Shown here: piece by piece, positions 1 to 8,083 of the stretch
Layout of the letters: each line of letters starts with the position of its first letter
Position numbering within the stretch: position 1 is the stretch's first letter
NCBI RefSeq assembly: GCF_917563915.1
Contig: NZ_CAKJTI010000026.1
Coordinates: 1-51,167, forward strand
Direction of reading: 5' to 3'
DNA from: Bacillus rhizoplanae
GTDB lineage: Bacteria > Bacillota > Bacilli > Bacillales > Bacillaceae_G
Length of the DNA: 51,167 bases
Translations under genes and position numbers: made by a program
Notes under the pieces: generated by a model
The model's input: only the letters and a program-made list of their open reading frames with translations
What the model was told of the DNA's origin: nothing
The model's database searches: none

Positions 1-44
1 TATTATTATTGTTATTATTATATCCTTTTAATTTTGACAAAAAT

Positions 45-82
45 AAAAAGCATTTCTCATTACAAAGAAACGCTCTTATTTT
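45..82 (-). terminator. Intrinsic terminator (minus strand)
   Basis: Read on the minus strand, GAGCGTTTCT and AGAAATGCT can pair around a short loop and are followed by TTTTTATTTTT. It lies just beyond the transposase relic, which reads the same way, so it may be the old element's terminator. Confidence 0.5.
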
Positions 83-162
83 AAAATGTTAAATTTACAA
101 CTTGTTCAACAAAACTTCCCAATAGTTTAATAAAGTAAATCAACAACGAAAGATAACAGAAC

Positions 163-417
163 CTACTTAAAATAAATATTATCCTTCATCGTAAATTGTT
201 TATCGGCAATTCCCAATCTTTGAGCTGGTGTAGCCTTCACTTTATCCCATGAATTGTATGGCAAACAGAAGTTGTAGAAAGTACGAAGGATGGTTAAAGC
301 ATATTCACAGTAAAAATCACATGATAATTCACAGTTAAATTCACACTGTACAATAATTATTTCCATATTCGATAATTGGTATGCGAAATCCTGCTTTAAT
401 TTTAATAAAAACATCAA
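163..417 (-). pseudogene. C-terminal relic of a DDE-type transposase
   Basis: The last 40 or so residues read like the tail of an integrase-core transposase: LRTFYNFCLPYNS, then TPAQRLGIADKQFT, the usual 'TPA..LGI' ending. No DDE catalytic region is present and the first 35 residues do not resemble a transposase. I infer an old insertion sequence reduced to its 3' end. The family cannot be named from so little sequence. No convincing ribosome binding site precedes the ATG. Confidence 0.5.
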
Positions 418-586
418 AGAGTGTAGTAATATAAAGGAAATAAAAAACGTGAATTCACGTTAAAAATGTATTGTGAAATTGATTTTTGCACCCCAAAAGA
501 GAACCCGTTAAACATATAAGCACTCTCTTTTTTGTTTTTGATGGGGATTTTTTAGAGATAATCCTCTTCGTTTTTTATCATTTTTA

Positions 587-638
587 ATAAAGTGAAACTT
601 CCATCAGTGGGGGGGACTGCCCAATAATGCGGGATAAA
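587..638 (-). repeat. bcr1 element, internally deleted (52 bp)
   Basis: Both ends of the bcr1 repeat are present in reverse orientation: GTGAAACTTCCATCAGTGGGG at the left and AATGCGGG at the right. Each end carries the ATAAA (TTTAT) duplication. About 100 bp of the interior found in the full copy at 3952-4107 is missing. It lies upstream of the ABC transporter promoter. Confidence 0.75.
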
Positions 639-712
639 GTATATAAGTTGAAAATGAAAAGTCTAGGATATTAATAATTAATAAATCTAAAAAGTTATAA
701 AAATCTAAAAAT

Positions 713-727
713 GTATTATGCTATAAT
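713..727 (+). promoter_or_regulatory. Extended -10 promoter of the ABC exporter operon
   Basis: TATGCTATAAT is an extended -10 (TGN before TATAAT, 722-727). The -35 region is A-rich and weak. It sits about 40 bp before the ABC ATPase start. Confidence 0.4.
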
Positions 728-769
728 TAGGTAGTGATTATTGGAAAACCAGGGAAGGAATGGATACTG

Positions 770-1495
770 ATGATTGAAATTGTTAATGTATCAAAGAGCT
801 ATAATGGTAGTAAATTTGCGGTAAAAAATTTGGATTTAACAGTGCCGAGTGGAGAGATATTTGGTTTTTTAGGTCCAAACGGTGCGGGGAAATCAACGAC
901 AATTAAGATGATAACGGGTGTTCACTCTCTTGATAGCGGGACGATTTCTGTAAATGGAAAAGACATTACAAAAGAGCCGCTTGAAGCGAAAAAGTTATTT
1001 GGGTATGTTCCTGACAGTCCCGATATGTTTTTACGCTTAAGAGGGATTGAATATTTAAATTTTATGGCGGATATGTACGATGTTCCGAAAGATGTGCGTC
1101 AAGAAAAAATTCGAACACTAGCAGAACGTTTTAGTTTGTACGAAGCATTGTCTGATCAAATTCAAAGTTATTCGCATGGGATGCGCCAAAAAATTATTAT
1201 AATTGGAGTCCTTTTGCATGATCCAGATGTATGGATATTAGACGAACCGATGACAGGATTAGATCCCAAGTCAGCATTTATATTAAAACAAATGATGCGT
1301 GAACATGCTGATAAAGGGAAAACGGTGTTTTTTTCGACGCACGTGCTAGAAGTGGCTGAAAAGTTATGTGATCAAGTTGCGATTATTAATAAAGGAACAC
1401 TTCAATTTCGAGGGAATTTAGCAGAAATGCGAGAGCATTTTGAATCTAATGAATCTCTTGAAAAAATGTTCTTGGAGATGACGGAAAATGAATAA
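770..1495 (+). CDS. ABC transporter ATP-binding protein
   Basis: This 241-residue ABC ATPase energises export through the membrane protein encoded directly downstream. Visible motifs are the Walker A GPNGAGKS (about residues 35-42), a signature region SHGMRQK in place of strict LSGGQ, and the Walker B/D-loop WILDEPMTGLD followed by the switch histidine in FFSTHVLE. It resembles the CcmA/EcsA class that works with ABC-2 type permeases. I chose the ATG at 770, after AGGGAAGG; a GTG at 734 is in frame but has no good binding site. Its end overlaps the permease start by 8 bp, so the two are translationally coupled. The substrate is unknown. Confidence 0.9.
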   Translation: MIEIVNVSKSYNGSKFAVKNLDLTVPSGEIFGFLGPNGAGKSTTIKMITGVHSLDSGTISVNGKDITKEPLEAKKLFGYVPDSPDMFLRLRGIEYLNFMADMYDVPKDVRQEKIRTLAERFSLYEALSDQIQSYSHGMRQKIIIIGVLLHDPDVWILDEPMTGLDPKSAFILKQMMREHADKGKTVFFSTHVLEVAEKLCDQVAIINKGTLQFRGNLAEMREHFESNESLEKMFLEMTENE

Positions 1496-3143
1496 GATTT
1501 GGATGTTAACAAAAATATTATTAAAAATGAATTATGCTGACATGTTAACCGATAAGAAGAAGCGTGCTGTATATTTGTTTTCATTTTTAGGCCTTATGTG
1601 TGTTGGATTTTTGTTTATAGGTCCGCTTGCATATGGAATGTATGGGGGATTAAAACAAGTTGGTCAGGAAAACTTACTTATTGGCATGGGGTTATCGATT
1701 GGAAGTATATGGGTGTTTGTGGTTAGTATTACGACAATTTTAACAGTATTTTATTATAATGATGACGTTGAAATGTTATTACCATTACCACTTCAGCCAG
1801 CCCATATTATTACTGCAAAGTTTATTACGGTATTAATTACACAATATGTGATGGCTTCTTTTGTTTTATTTCCAATCTTTATTGTGTATGGGTTGCAAAG
1901 TAGTGCTTTTATTACATATTATGTATATGCTCTAATTGTTTACATATTTTTCCCAATCATTCCGTTAGTTCTTGCTTCGCTTCTCATGACAGTAATTATG
2001 CGTTATACAAATATCGCAAAAAATAAAGATCGAAGTAATATGTTAATGGGTTTATTTACTTTGTTGATGGTTGTAGGCATTAATGTATTTATTCAATGGA
2101 AAAATAGAAGTGCTGCTTCCGGACAAATGGCAGCAGACTATTTTGCAAATAATCAATCTTCGTTTCTAGTAGAAATGACAAACTATTTTCCGACAACATA
2201 TTTTGGGGCAATGGCGTTAATAGAAAGTGTTTCGTGGAAAGGAATTTTATATTTACTTCTTTTCGCTGCCATTTCATTTGCGTTTTATGTACTGTTTTTC
2301 TATGTTGCGGAGCGTACATATTTAAAAGGAGTTATTGGACTTTCGAATAGTACTGCGAAAAAAGAAGTGATTTCTTCTGAGAATTTTAATAAAGCTACTG
2401 TACAAAATTCGCATTGGAAAGCATATGTGAAAAAAGAGTTTCATATTTTGATTCGCACACCACAATTCTTTATTAACTGTATTGTGCAAACATTTGTTAT
2501 GCCAATTATGTTTTTCTTTATTATTTTTGTTCAAGACGGCAACTTAGCTTGGTTAAATAAATTTGCAAAAGATAGCGAAACAGCAAGTCTTGCGCTTGGT
2601 CTTGCTTTTTGTGCAGGTATGTTTTTAATGGGATCAAACGTTATTGCGACAACATCTTTTTCAAGAGAAGGTCGCACCTGGTTTATCAATCGCTATTTAC
2701 CAGTCAAGGCAGACGGTATTTTCTTTGCGAAAGTATTTACAGCTTGGCTAATTAATATCACTATTTTAGCTATCTTTGGTCTTGTGCTTATCATAATAGG
2801 TGGTGTGTCGCCAGTATTTATCTTACTTTGGTTCTTACTTTGTGCAAATGGGTTATGGTTAAACAATTTAATTGGTACACGCTGGGATGCGCAAACAGCT
2901 GATATTCATTGGGATTCCGAACAAAAAATGTTTAAAGGTCGTTATACTACGCTTTGGAATTGGCTTGTTAATGTATTATTAGTTGGTATTACTGTTGGTG
3001 GAGTATGTGCGTTATTTTTCTTATTAGGAATTGGAATGTGGGGTATGTTTTTAAGTATCCTAGTTGTTTTTACTATTGTAAATGTTATTGTATCTCGTAG
3101 TTTACAACTTGGTGCTGAACGTATCCTAGCAAATATTAAATAA
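1488..3143 (+). CDS. ABC-2 type transporter permease
   Basis: This 551-residue membrane protein has about twelve hydrophobic segments in two halves separated by a hydrophilic stretch around residues 285-320. It begins inside the end of the ATPase gene, so it is the partner of that protein. The arrangement matches the large 'putative ABC exporter' permeases of Bacillus rather than the short ABC-2 proteins. The sequence gives no clue to substrate. A hairpin follows the stop codon, so the transcription unit probably holds just these two genes. Confidence 0.85.
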   Translation: MNKIWMLTKILLKMNYADMLTDKKKRAVYLFSFLGLMCVGFLFIGPLAYGMYGGLKQVGQENLLIGMGLSIGSIWVFVVSITTILTVFYYNDDVEMLLPLPLQPAHIITAKFITVLITQYVMASFVLFPIFIVYGLQSSAFITYYVYALIVYIFFPIIPLVLASLLMTVIMRYTNIAKNKDRSNMLMGLFTLLMVVGINVFIQWKNRSAASGQMAADYFANNQSSFLVEMTNYFPTTYFGAMALIESVSWKGILYLLLFAAISFAFYVLFFYVAERTYLKGVIGLSNSTAKKEVISSENFNKATVQNSHWKAYVKKEFHILIRTPQFFINCIVQTFVMPIMFFFIIFVQDGNLAWLNKFAKDSETASLALGLAFCAGMFLMGSNVIATTSFSREGRTWFINRYLPVKADGIFFAKVFTAWLINITILAIFGLVLIIIGGVSPVFILLWFLLCANGLWLNNLIGTRWDAQTADIHWDSEQKMFKGRYTTLWNWLVNVLLVGITVGGVCALFFLLGIGMWGMFLSILVVFTIVNVIVSRSLQLGAERILANIK

Positions 3144-3148
3144 ATTGT

Positions 3149-3180
3149 AAATCCTCTGTTACTATACAGAGGATTTATTA
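3149..3180 (+). terminator. Terminator-like hairpin after the ABC exporter operon
   Basis: AAATCCTCTG and CAGAGGATTT form a perfect 10-bp stem with an 8-base loop. The tail is ATTATAT rather than a clean T run, so termination may be partial. Confidence 0.55.
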
Positions 3181-3200
3181 TATGAGGGGGAGAAGTCGCT

Positions 3201-3995
3201 ATGAGGAAAATTGCAATTGTCACAGGTGCAACTCGGTTACATGGTATTGGAGCAGCGGTTTGCAAAGAATTAGCTCAGAAAGGGACAGATATCTTTTTTA
3301 CTTATTGGCCTCGCTATGATAAAACAATGCCTTGGGGGATGGAAAGAGATGAGCCGTTTTTATTAAAAGAAGAAGTTGAAAGTTTTGGCGTACGTTGTGA
3401 TATGGCTGAGATTAATTTGGCGCAGTCTTATGCGCCGAACCGTTTGTTATATATGGTATCAGAACGCTTCGGAGAGCCGACAATTTTAGTAAATAATGCT
3501 GCGTATTCTATAAATACAAATTATGAGTCAATCGATGTGGAAAAGTTAGATTCGCATTATACAGTAAATGTAAGAGCGCCGATTTTGTTAAGTACACTAT
3601 TTATGAAGTACTTTACAAAAGAAAAAGGCGGAAGAATTATTAACCTTACGTCGGGGCAATCATTAGCGCCGATGCCAGATGAACTTGCATATGCCGTAAC
3701 AAAGGGTGCAATCGAAACATTTACGGTTTCGATTGCACCAGCTGCTGCGAAAAAGGGGATTACAGTAAATGCGGTTAATCCAGGACCAACCAATACAGGG
3801 TGGATGAATGAAGAAATGAAGCAATATTTTGCAACAAGGTTTCCAACAGGAAGAGTTGGGGAGCCGAAGGATGCAGCTCAGTTGATTGCTTTTTTAGTAA
3901 GTGAAGAAGCAGCATGGGTGACGGGGCAGGTTATTCATTCGACAGGAGGATTTTATCCCGCATTAACGGACAGTAAGACCCTCACCTCAAGATGA
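3201..3995 (+). CDS. Short-chain dehydrogenase/reductase with bcr1-derived C-terminus
   Basis: This is a 264-residue NAD(P)-dependent SDR oxidoreductase. It shows an N-terminal TGATRLHGIG dinucleotide-binding loop (with a two-residue insertion compared with TGxxxGxG), NNAAYS, the catalytic YAVTK, and NPGPTNTGW after it. The start follows GAGGGGGAG. Family members normally stop shortly after the 'TGGF' motif. Here the frame runs on into a bcr1 element, adding PALTDSKTLTSR. Removing the element restores GGA TTT TAT TGA, so the ancestral protein probably ended GGFY. The substrate is unknown; it may be annotated as a 3-oxoacyl-ACP reductase. Confidence 0.88.
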   Translation: MRKIAIVTGATRLHGIGAAVCKELAQKGTDIFFTYWPRYDKTMPWGMERDEPFLLKEEVESFGVRCDMAEINLAQSYAPNRLLYMVSERFGEPTILVNNAAYSINTNYESIDVEKLDSHYTVNVRAPILLSTLFMKYFTKEKGGRIINLTSGQSLAPMPDELAYAVTKGAIETFTVSIAPAAAKKGITVNAVNPGPTNTGWMNEEMKQYFATRFPTGRVGEPKDAAQLIAFLVSEEAAWVTGQVIHSTGGFYPALTDSKTLTSR

Positions 3996-4107
3996 AGAAA
4001 AAAGCGAAGAAGATAGGTGGGGGCTAACTGTCCGTAAAAGCCCGATTGGTTCAACTAACCATCAGTGGGGGATGAAAAAACCCCCACTGATGGAAGTTTC
4101 ACTTTAT
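3952..4107 (+). repeat. bcr1 element, full length (156 bp)
   Basis: The element is flanked by TTTAT at 3952-3956 and 4103-4107. It has two internal inverted-repeat pairs: ACGGACAGT/ACTGTCCGT, and CCATCAGTGGGGG/CCCCCACTGATGG near the right end. Length and TTTAT duplication match what is known of bcr1, the small mobile repeat of the B. cereus group. It overlaps the last 44 bp of the SDR gene. Confidence 0.85.
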
Positions 4108-4205
4108 TGAGAAATTTGTGTTTGTAATAAATAATAAAAAGGAATTTTTGGGAGGATATAGAAAACTATTTGGGAGGCGAAATTGTAATATTTAGGAGGC
4201 TTATT

Positions 4206-4802
4206 ATGAATTTGAAAAAAATATCGATTGCTTCATTGGCGATTGGAGCGATGCTCTCCATTACAGCTTGCGGTACCTCGACAGAAAAAGAACAAGCAAA
4301 TCAAAGTAAAAAGGAACAAACAAACGCTCAAGAAGAAGCGAAAACAACAAGTGCAGAACAAACAAATACGAGTAAAAATGAGGAGAAGGACTCAAAAACA
4401 ACAAGTGCAGATGGGAAAACTGAAGCGACATCAACGAATACAGAACAAACGAAAAATGAGAAAAACGGAACAAAAGAAACAAAATCAACAAATGCAAAGC
4501 AAAATGCTAGTATGAAAAACGGAGTAACAGAAGTTGTACAGTTAATAGAAGAAGTGGACAAGCAATTGAAAGCAAATCCGAAACAAGAAACTGTAAATAA
4601 ACTAGGAAAGCAGATTGCTGATAAATGGGATGTAGTTGAGAAAGAAGTTGAAACAAAACATCCATCCGATTATAAAACAATCGAACAAAATTTATACCCA
4701 CTAATTGTTGAAATGGAAAAACAAAAGCAGGACTTAAAAAAGTTAAAAACGTTAACTACGAAAACAAAGCAAGATTTGAATCAATTTTTAAATAAGCTTT
4801 AA
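4206..4802 (+). CDS. Lysine/threonine-rich lipoprotein
   Basis: This 198-residue secreted protein has a lipobox: a charged start (MNLKK), a hydrophobic core and SITAC, with the lipidated cysteine at residue 22. Next comes a long low-complexity linker of K, E, T, N, Q and S (about residues 23-100). A C-terminal domain of about 95 residues follows that looks all-helical, with regular charged heptads. I do not recognise the domain; some Bacillus lipoproteins of this layout are annotated only as hypothetical. The ATG follows AGGAGG at 4193. It is monocistronic and ends ahead of a bidirectional terminator. Confidence 0.8.
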   Translation: MNLKKISIASLAIGAMLSITACGTSTEKEQANQSKKEQTNAQEEAKTTSAEQTNTSKNEEKDSKTTSADGKTEATSTNTEQTKNEKNGTKETKSTNAKQNASMKNGVTEVVQLIEEVDKQLKANPKQETVNKLGKQIADKWDVVEKEVETKHPSDYKTIEQNLYPLIVEMEKQKQDLKKLKTLTTKTKQDLNQFLNKL

Positions 4803-4852
4803 TAAAAAATCAAGTTGAAATTAAATCTTATCTTATATATAACATATGTAAT

Positions 4853-4893
4853 AAAAGGAGAAACGTAGCAGATGTGTACGTTTCTCCTTTTAT
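4853..4893. terminator. Bidirectional intrinsic terminator
   Basis: AAAAGGAGAAACGTA pairs with TACGTTTCTCCTTTT (15 bp, perfect). A-rich and T-rich flanks allow it to serve both the lipoprotein gene (plus) and hisS (minus). Confidence 0.8.
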
Positions 4894-4961
4894 GATTAGT
4901 TGCAACAAATACATAACACAACTTTTTAATAAAAAATATGGTATGTGCGGGAATGGTTCGA

Positions 4962-6260
4962 TTAACGATATAAATATTGTTTTAAAGTGCCATTTTCAAT
5001 ACAAGCAAGAGGTATATTTTGTTCAGTTCCTTCCTTCATATTTCGTAAAACAGCTACATTGTTATTTATTTCTTCTTCACCAACAATAAGTACATACGGA
5101 ATGTTTTCTTTGTTTGCATAGTTAAGGGTACGTTTTAATTTACGATTTGTTAGTTCAAGTTCTACTTTTAAATTTTCATTTGTTCGCAATGTGTGTGCAA
5201 TTTTTAAACATTTTGCCTGCGTTCCGAGTGGAATGACAAAGATATCGACAGAAGAGGAGGCACGTTCTTTTTGTATAAGAGCAGTATAAATGACGTCTAA
5301 ACCAAAGGAAATTCCAACTGTCGGATAAGATTTATTATCATTTCGAAATGCACCAATAATATGATCATAACGACCACCGCTACCAATGCTAGAGGTGATG
5401 CTACCATCCGTTAAAAAGATTTCATAAATCGTTCCGGTATACATTGTAAGACCTCTTGCGAGAAAAGGAGAAAATACTGTATTAGATTCAATTCCAAGTG
5501 CAATTAAGTATTGCTTAAGTTCTTGGAGTTCAGTAACGCCTTCCTTTACAAGTGGATTAGAGAATACTTTATCAAATTCAGAGAGCTGCATAGACATACA
5601 TGTTTCCAACGCCTTACATAATCTATCGATTGTTTCACTTTGTAATCCTCGATTTATTAAATCATTTCTTACACCTTCAATACCGATTTTCTCAAGCTTA
5701 TCTACAGATAAAATAACATCTTGTATTTGTGATTCAGGTATTTGTATGGCTTGTAATATTCCTGTTAATAGCTTTCGGTTGTTATATTGAATAGTTACAT
5801 CTAGGGTTAATTTTTTTAATATATCGAGAGCCATTACCATTAATTCTGCTTCCGCTATAATGGATTCAACTCCAACAATATCTACATCGCACTGTACAAA
5901 TTCTCGAAATCTTCCTTGTTTAATTGGGCCATTACGAAATACTTTCCCAATTTCATAACGTTTAAACGGAAGACGGATTTCTGGATTCATAGCTACAACT
6001 TTTGCGAAAGGAATTGTTAAATCATAACGCAGTGCAAGTTCACGATTGCCTTGATCACGAAGGGTATACATTTCCTTTAAAATTTCAGCGCCTCCTCCAT
6101 ATTTATAAGCCATTAAATCGTACATATTCAAAATGGGTGTTTCTAATGGCTTACAGCCGTAAGCTTCAAATGTTTCTTCACAAGTCCGTTTAATTGTATT
6201 ACGCAGTAATTGTTCTTCTGGTAAATAGTCTTTTGTTCCTTTTACGTTTTGTAAGTTCAT
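4962..6260 (-). CDS. hisS: Histidyl-tRNA synthetase
   Basis: This 432-residue class II synthetase charges tRNA-His. It opens with NVKGTKDYLPEE, typical of HisRS, and has the class II motif 2 region RYEIGKVFRNGPIKQGRFREF followed by QCDVDIVG. It also has SGGRYDHI in the motif 3 region, and a C-terminal anticodon-binding domain from about residue 325. B. cereus group genomes usually carry a second hisS beside aspS under T-box control. This one stands alone, so it is probably the extra copy. I chose the ATG at 6260, eight bases after AAGGAG; a GTG at 6269 overlaps the binding site. The upstream region looks like a leader-peptide attenuator. Confidence 0.95.
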   Translation of the reverse strand: MNLQNVKGTKDYLPEEQLLRNTIKRTCEETFEAYGCKPLETPILNMYDLMAYKYGGGAEILKEMYTLRDQGNRELALRYDLTIPFAKVVAMNPEIRLPFKRYEIGKVFRNGPIKQGRFREFVQCDVDIVGVESIIAEAELMVMALDILKKLTLDVTIQYNNRKLLTGILQAIQIPESQIQDVILSVDKLEKIGIEGVRNDLINRGLQSETIDRLCKALETCMSMQLSEFDKVFSNPLVKEGVTELQELKQYLIALGIESNTVFSPFLARGLTMYTGTIYEIFLTDGSITSSIGSGGRYDHIIGAFRNDNKSYPTVGISFGLDVIYTALIQKERASSSVDIFVIPLGTQAKCLKIAHTLRTNENLKVELELTNRKLKRTLNYANKENIPYVLIVGEEEINNNVAVLRNMKEGTEQNIPLACIENGTLKQYLYR

Positions 6261-6285
6261 GTTTATCACTCCTTTTTGAAATAAA

Positions 6286-6323
6286 AAAAGCTATGTAGGT
6301 ATAAAAATACCCACATAGCTTTA
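6286..6323 (-). terminator. Attenuator terminator of hisS
   Basis: Read on the minus strand, AAAGCTATGTGGGTAT pairs with ATACCTACATAGCTTT around TTTT, followed by a T run, 26 bp before the hisS start. Its 5' arm contains GTGGGTA, which can alternatively pair with TACCCAC in the preceding hairpin (6330-6366). Confidence 0.75.
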
Positions 6324-6329
6324 TAGTCG

Positions 6330-6389
6330 CTTCGTGGGTAACAGGAATAGCCCTGTACCCACGAAGAAAAAATTCTTCGGATACAAGGC
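6330..6389 (-). promoter_or_regulatory. Alternative hairpins of the hisS attenuator
   Basis: Minus-strand CTTCGTGGGTACAGG and CCTGTTACCCACGAAG form one strong hairpin (6330-6366). The segment right after the leader stop, GCCTTGTATCCGAAGAA (about 6373-6389), can instead pair with the 5' arm, TTCTTCGTGGGTACAGGGC. The two structures are mutually exclusive, as in amino-acid operon attenuators. Confidence 0.6.
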
Positions 6390-6390
6390 G

Positions 6391-6435
6391 TTATATATGA
6401 TGATGAAGTTGGAAAGAAGTATTACGATTTAACAT
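6391..6435 (-). CDS. Histidine leader peptide (14 residues) of hisS
   Basis: An ATG ten bases after AAGGAG opens a short frame, MLNRNTSFQLHHHI, ending in TAA. Three consecutive CAT histidine codons sit next to the stop. It lies between a strong promoter and a set of competing hairpins ending in a terminator, ahead of the gene for the histidine-charging enzyme. This matches the layout of classic leader-peptide attenuation, where a ribosome stalled for lack of charged tRNA-His would change RNA folding. I see no T-box AGGGTGGNACCGCG motif. The peptide itself probably has no other role. Confidence 0.7.
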   Translation of the reverse strand: MLNRNTSFQLHHHI

Positions 6436-6462
6436 AAGCAATCTCTCCTTAAATTTTTTTAT

Positions 6463-6491
6463 ATCATACCAAAATTAATTTGAATTATCAA
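6463..6491 (-). promoter_or_regulatory. SigA promoter of the hisS leader
   Basis: Read on the minus strand, TTGATA (6486-6491) and TATGAT (6463-6468) are separated by exactly 17 bp. The start point would fall about 20 bp before the leader peptide ATG. Confidence 0.75.
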
Positions 6492-6587
6492 ACATTTTTT
6501 CACCCTGTTACTTAAGGGCATTAAGCTCTCTGCTGATAAAAGCTACACTTTTTTAAAGCTTGAGGTATGGAAAAGTTTAGTGAGGAT

Positions 6588-6619
6588 GAAAAAACTGCCT
6601 CATGTATGAGACAGTTTTT
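6588..6619 (-). terminator. Terminator of the YbaK gene
   Basis: Read on the minus strand, AAAAACTGTCTCAT and ATGAGGCAGTTTTTT form a stem with one mismatch followed by T residues. It starts immediately after the YbaK stop codon. Confidence 0.7.
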
Positions 6620-7093
6620 TCATGAAGTAATAGATGTAAGTGTTCCATTACTTATTTTAATAAAGTCTGCACCATTAATAAAGATTTGTAATCCTCTTTT
6701 TCCAGCGCTAATACTGATTGGATTTAAATTTTCAGCAGATTCGTCAATAAAGAGCGGATAATTTTTTTTCACGCCAAGAGGTGAAACACCGCCACGTATG
6801 TATCCTGTTAATCCAAGTATTTCCTTCATTGGAACCATCTCTACTTTTTTATTTTTACTTGCAGACGCTAATGCTTTTAAGTTGAGTTCTTTATGTGAAG
6901 GTATACAAGCCATAATTACCCCAGTTTTATCTCCGCGAAGGACGAGGGTTTTGAAGACTTGTTCTAATTGTAAATCAACTTGTTCAGCAACGTGTTTTGC
7001 ATCTAAATTTTCCTCATCCCACTCATATTCATGTATTGTATATGGAGTTTTATACTTATCTAATAAACGACAAGCGTTTGTTTTACTACTCAT
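6620..7093 (-). CDS. ybaK: YbaK/EbsC family Cys-tRNA(Pro) deacylase
   Basis: This 157-residue editing protein belongs to the YbaK/ProX family, which hydrolyses cysteine mischarged on tRNA-Pro in trans. The whole length fits the family. Conserved features are QVFKTLVLRG around residue 45, with the conserved lysine, and the glycine-rich GYIRGGVSPLGVKK near residue 100, then SAGKRGLQI. It is transcribed divergently from the RraA-like gene and ends at its own terminator. Family assignment is firm; exact tRNA specificity is inferred. Confidence 0.9.
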   Translation of the reverse strand: MSSKTNACRLLDKYKTPYTIHEYEWDEENLDAKHVAEQVDLQLEQVFKTLVLRGDKTGVIMACIPSHKELNLKALASASKNKKVEMVPMKEILGLTGYIRGGVSPLGVKKNYPLFIDESAENLNPISISAGKRGLQIFINGADFIKISNGTLTSITS

Positions 7094-7214
7094 TTTCTAC
7101 ACTTCCTTTTTTGGTTCTTATTTTTAGTATACAAAATTTTGCAAAATAAGACAGGGAAAATGAGAAAGGACAAGAATATGTAACATATATTTTGAAAAGA
7201 AAAGAGGGAAAAAG

Positions 7215-7700
7215 ATGTGGAGAACAACTGATCTTTATGATGCATATGAAACTGAAGTGGAAGTATGTAAGCCTCTGTTTCAATCATACGGAAAGAAAAA
7301 GCAGTTTCACGGAAAAATTGCAACGGTGAAAGTAAAAGATGATAATGTACTTGTGAAGCAAGCGCTAGAAACGTTACCTGAGGGTACAGTATTAGTTGTG
7401 GACGGAGAAGGCTCAACAAATTGTGCGTTACTTGGTGATAATTTAGCAAACATTGCAAAGGAACGAAATTTAGCAGGTATTATTATATATGGCTGTGTTC
7501 GTGATTGTGTAGAGCTTAGTAAAATTGAGCTTGGTATTTTAGCGATTACAACGATGCCAAAGCGAAGCGTGAAAGAAGGGAATGGAGAAACAAATATTCC
7601 TGTGTCCTTTGGAGGGGTTTCTTGGATTCCAGGAGATTATGTCTATGTTGATGAAGATGGTGTCATTGTATGTAAAAAAGAAATTCATCATGAGTCATGA
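7215..7700 (+). CDS. RraA-like protein (HMG aldolase/RNase E inhibitor fold)
   Basis: The 161-residue protein matches the RraA fold: TTDLYDAY at the start, the glycine-rich middle [28 protein letters not shown], and [21 protein letters not shown] near the end. In Proteobacteria RraA inhibits RNase E. In Bacillus these proteins are generally annotated as putative 4-hydroxy-4-methyl-2-oxoglutarate aldolases, and the conserved GCVRD motif supports a metal-dependent aldolase or decarboxylase site. Its role here is unknown. It has no operon partner. Confidence 0.85.
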   Translation: MWRTTDLYDAYETEVEVCKPLFQSYGKKKQFHGKIATVKVKDDNVLVKQALETLPEGTVLVVDGEGSTNCALLGDNLANIAKERNLAGIIIYGCVRDCVELSKIELGILAITTMPKRSVKEGNGETNIPVSFGGVSWIPGDYVYVDEDGVIVCKKEIHHES

Positions 7701-7831
7701 TGTGAAGAAAAGGAAATTTGAATGTAAATAGTGATAGAAATATTTTCAGATACAAATGCACATTAATATAAGGCTTTAAAAAGAGAGTTACAAGAATATT
7801 GGTATTCTTAAAAAGCAAATACGAGAAATGA

Positions 7832-7860
7832 TAGACAAAAAAATATAAAAATAGTAAAAT
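7832..7860 (+). promoter_or_regulatory. Promoter of the ECF/cobalamin leader
   Basis: TAGACA (7832-7837) and TAAAAT (7855-7860) are 17 bp apart, upstream of the riboswitch-like leader. Between 7701 and 7831 I see nothing else. Confidence 0.5.
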
Positions 7861-7887
7861 AGTACAGAATTTTGTAATATTGTGAAT

Positions 7888-8078
7888 TGTATAGGAGTAT
7901 AGTGTTTCACTAGGTAAAAAAAGAGGAAGTTCGGCGGAGTTTCAATGTTATTCCGCTACTGTAAATGAGAAGACTTTTTACATTTTTTATCAGAAAATGC
8001 AAAAAGTCATTGTTTCATAAACTGGGTACCTTACCTATGCAAATACAATAACCTATGGAGATAGAGGTGCTGTGCATC
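7888..8078 (+). promoter_or_regulatory. Cobalamin (B12) riboswitch-like leader
   Basis: Several blocks resemble the B12 element in the right order: AGAGGAAGTTCGGCGG (compare AGGGAAnnnGGTG), CCGCTACTGTAA (consensus CCGCAACTGTAA, one difference), AAAGTCATTGTTTCATAAACTGGG (compare GCCACTGnnn..GGGAAGG), and AACCTATGGAGATAGAGGT (compare the AGTCAGGAGACCTGCC region). The last block is the poorest match. It precedes an operon whose products look like a cobalamin uptake system. A covariance-model search is needed to confirm it. Confidence 0.6.
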
Positions 8079-8083
8079 CGTTG

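Noticed and set aside
4228-4515. 95-residue Lys/Gln-rich frame inside the lipoprotein gene
   Set aside because: Out-of-frame reading of the repetitive AAC/AAA/GAA linker; no start signal.
4874-5089. 71-residue plus-strand frame over the hisS 3' end
   Set aside because: It overlaps a terminator and hisS in antisense, and has no binding site or recognisable domain.
6286-6491. T-box riboswitch upstream of hisS
   Set aside because: I looked for the AGGGTGGNACCGCG antiterminator motif and the long stem I and did not find them; the leader-peptide layout explains the region better.
6798-7127. 109-residue plus-strand frame inside ybaK
   Set aside because: Antisense shadow of a well-conserved gene, with serine/cysteine-rich composition typical of shadows.
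7090-7458. 122-residue minus-strand frame over the RraA-like gene
   Set aside because: Antisense to a clear family member, low-complexity composition, no binding site.
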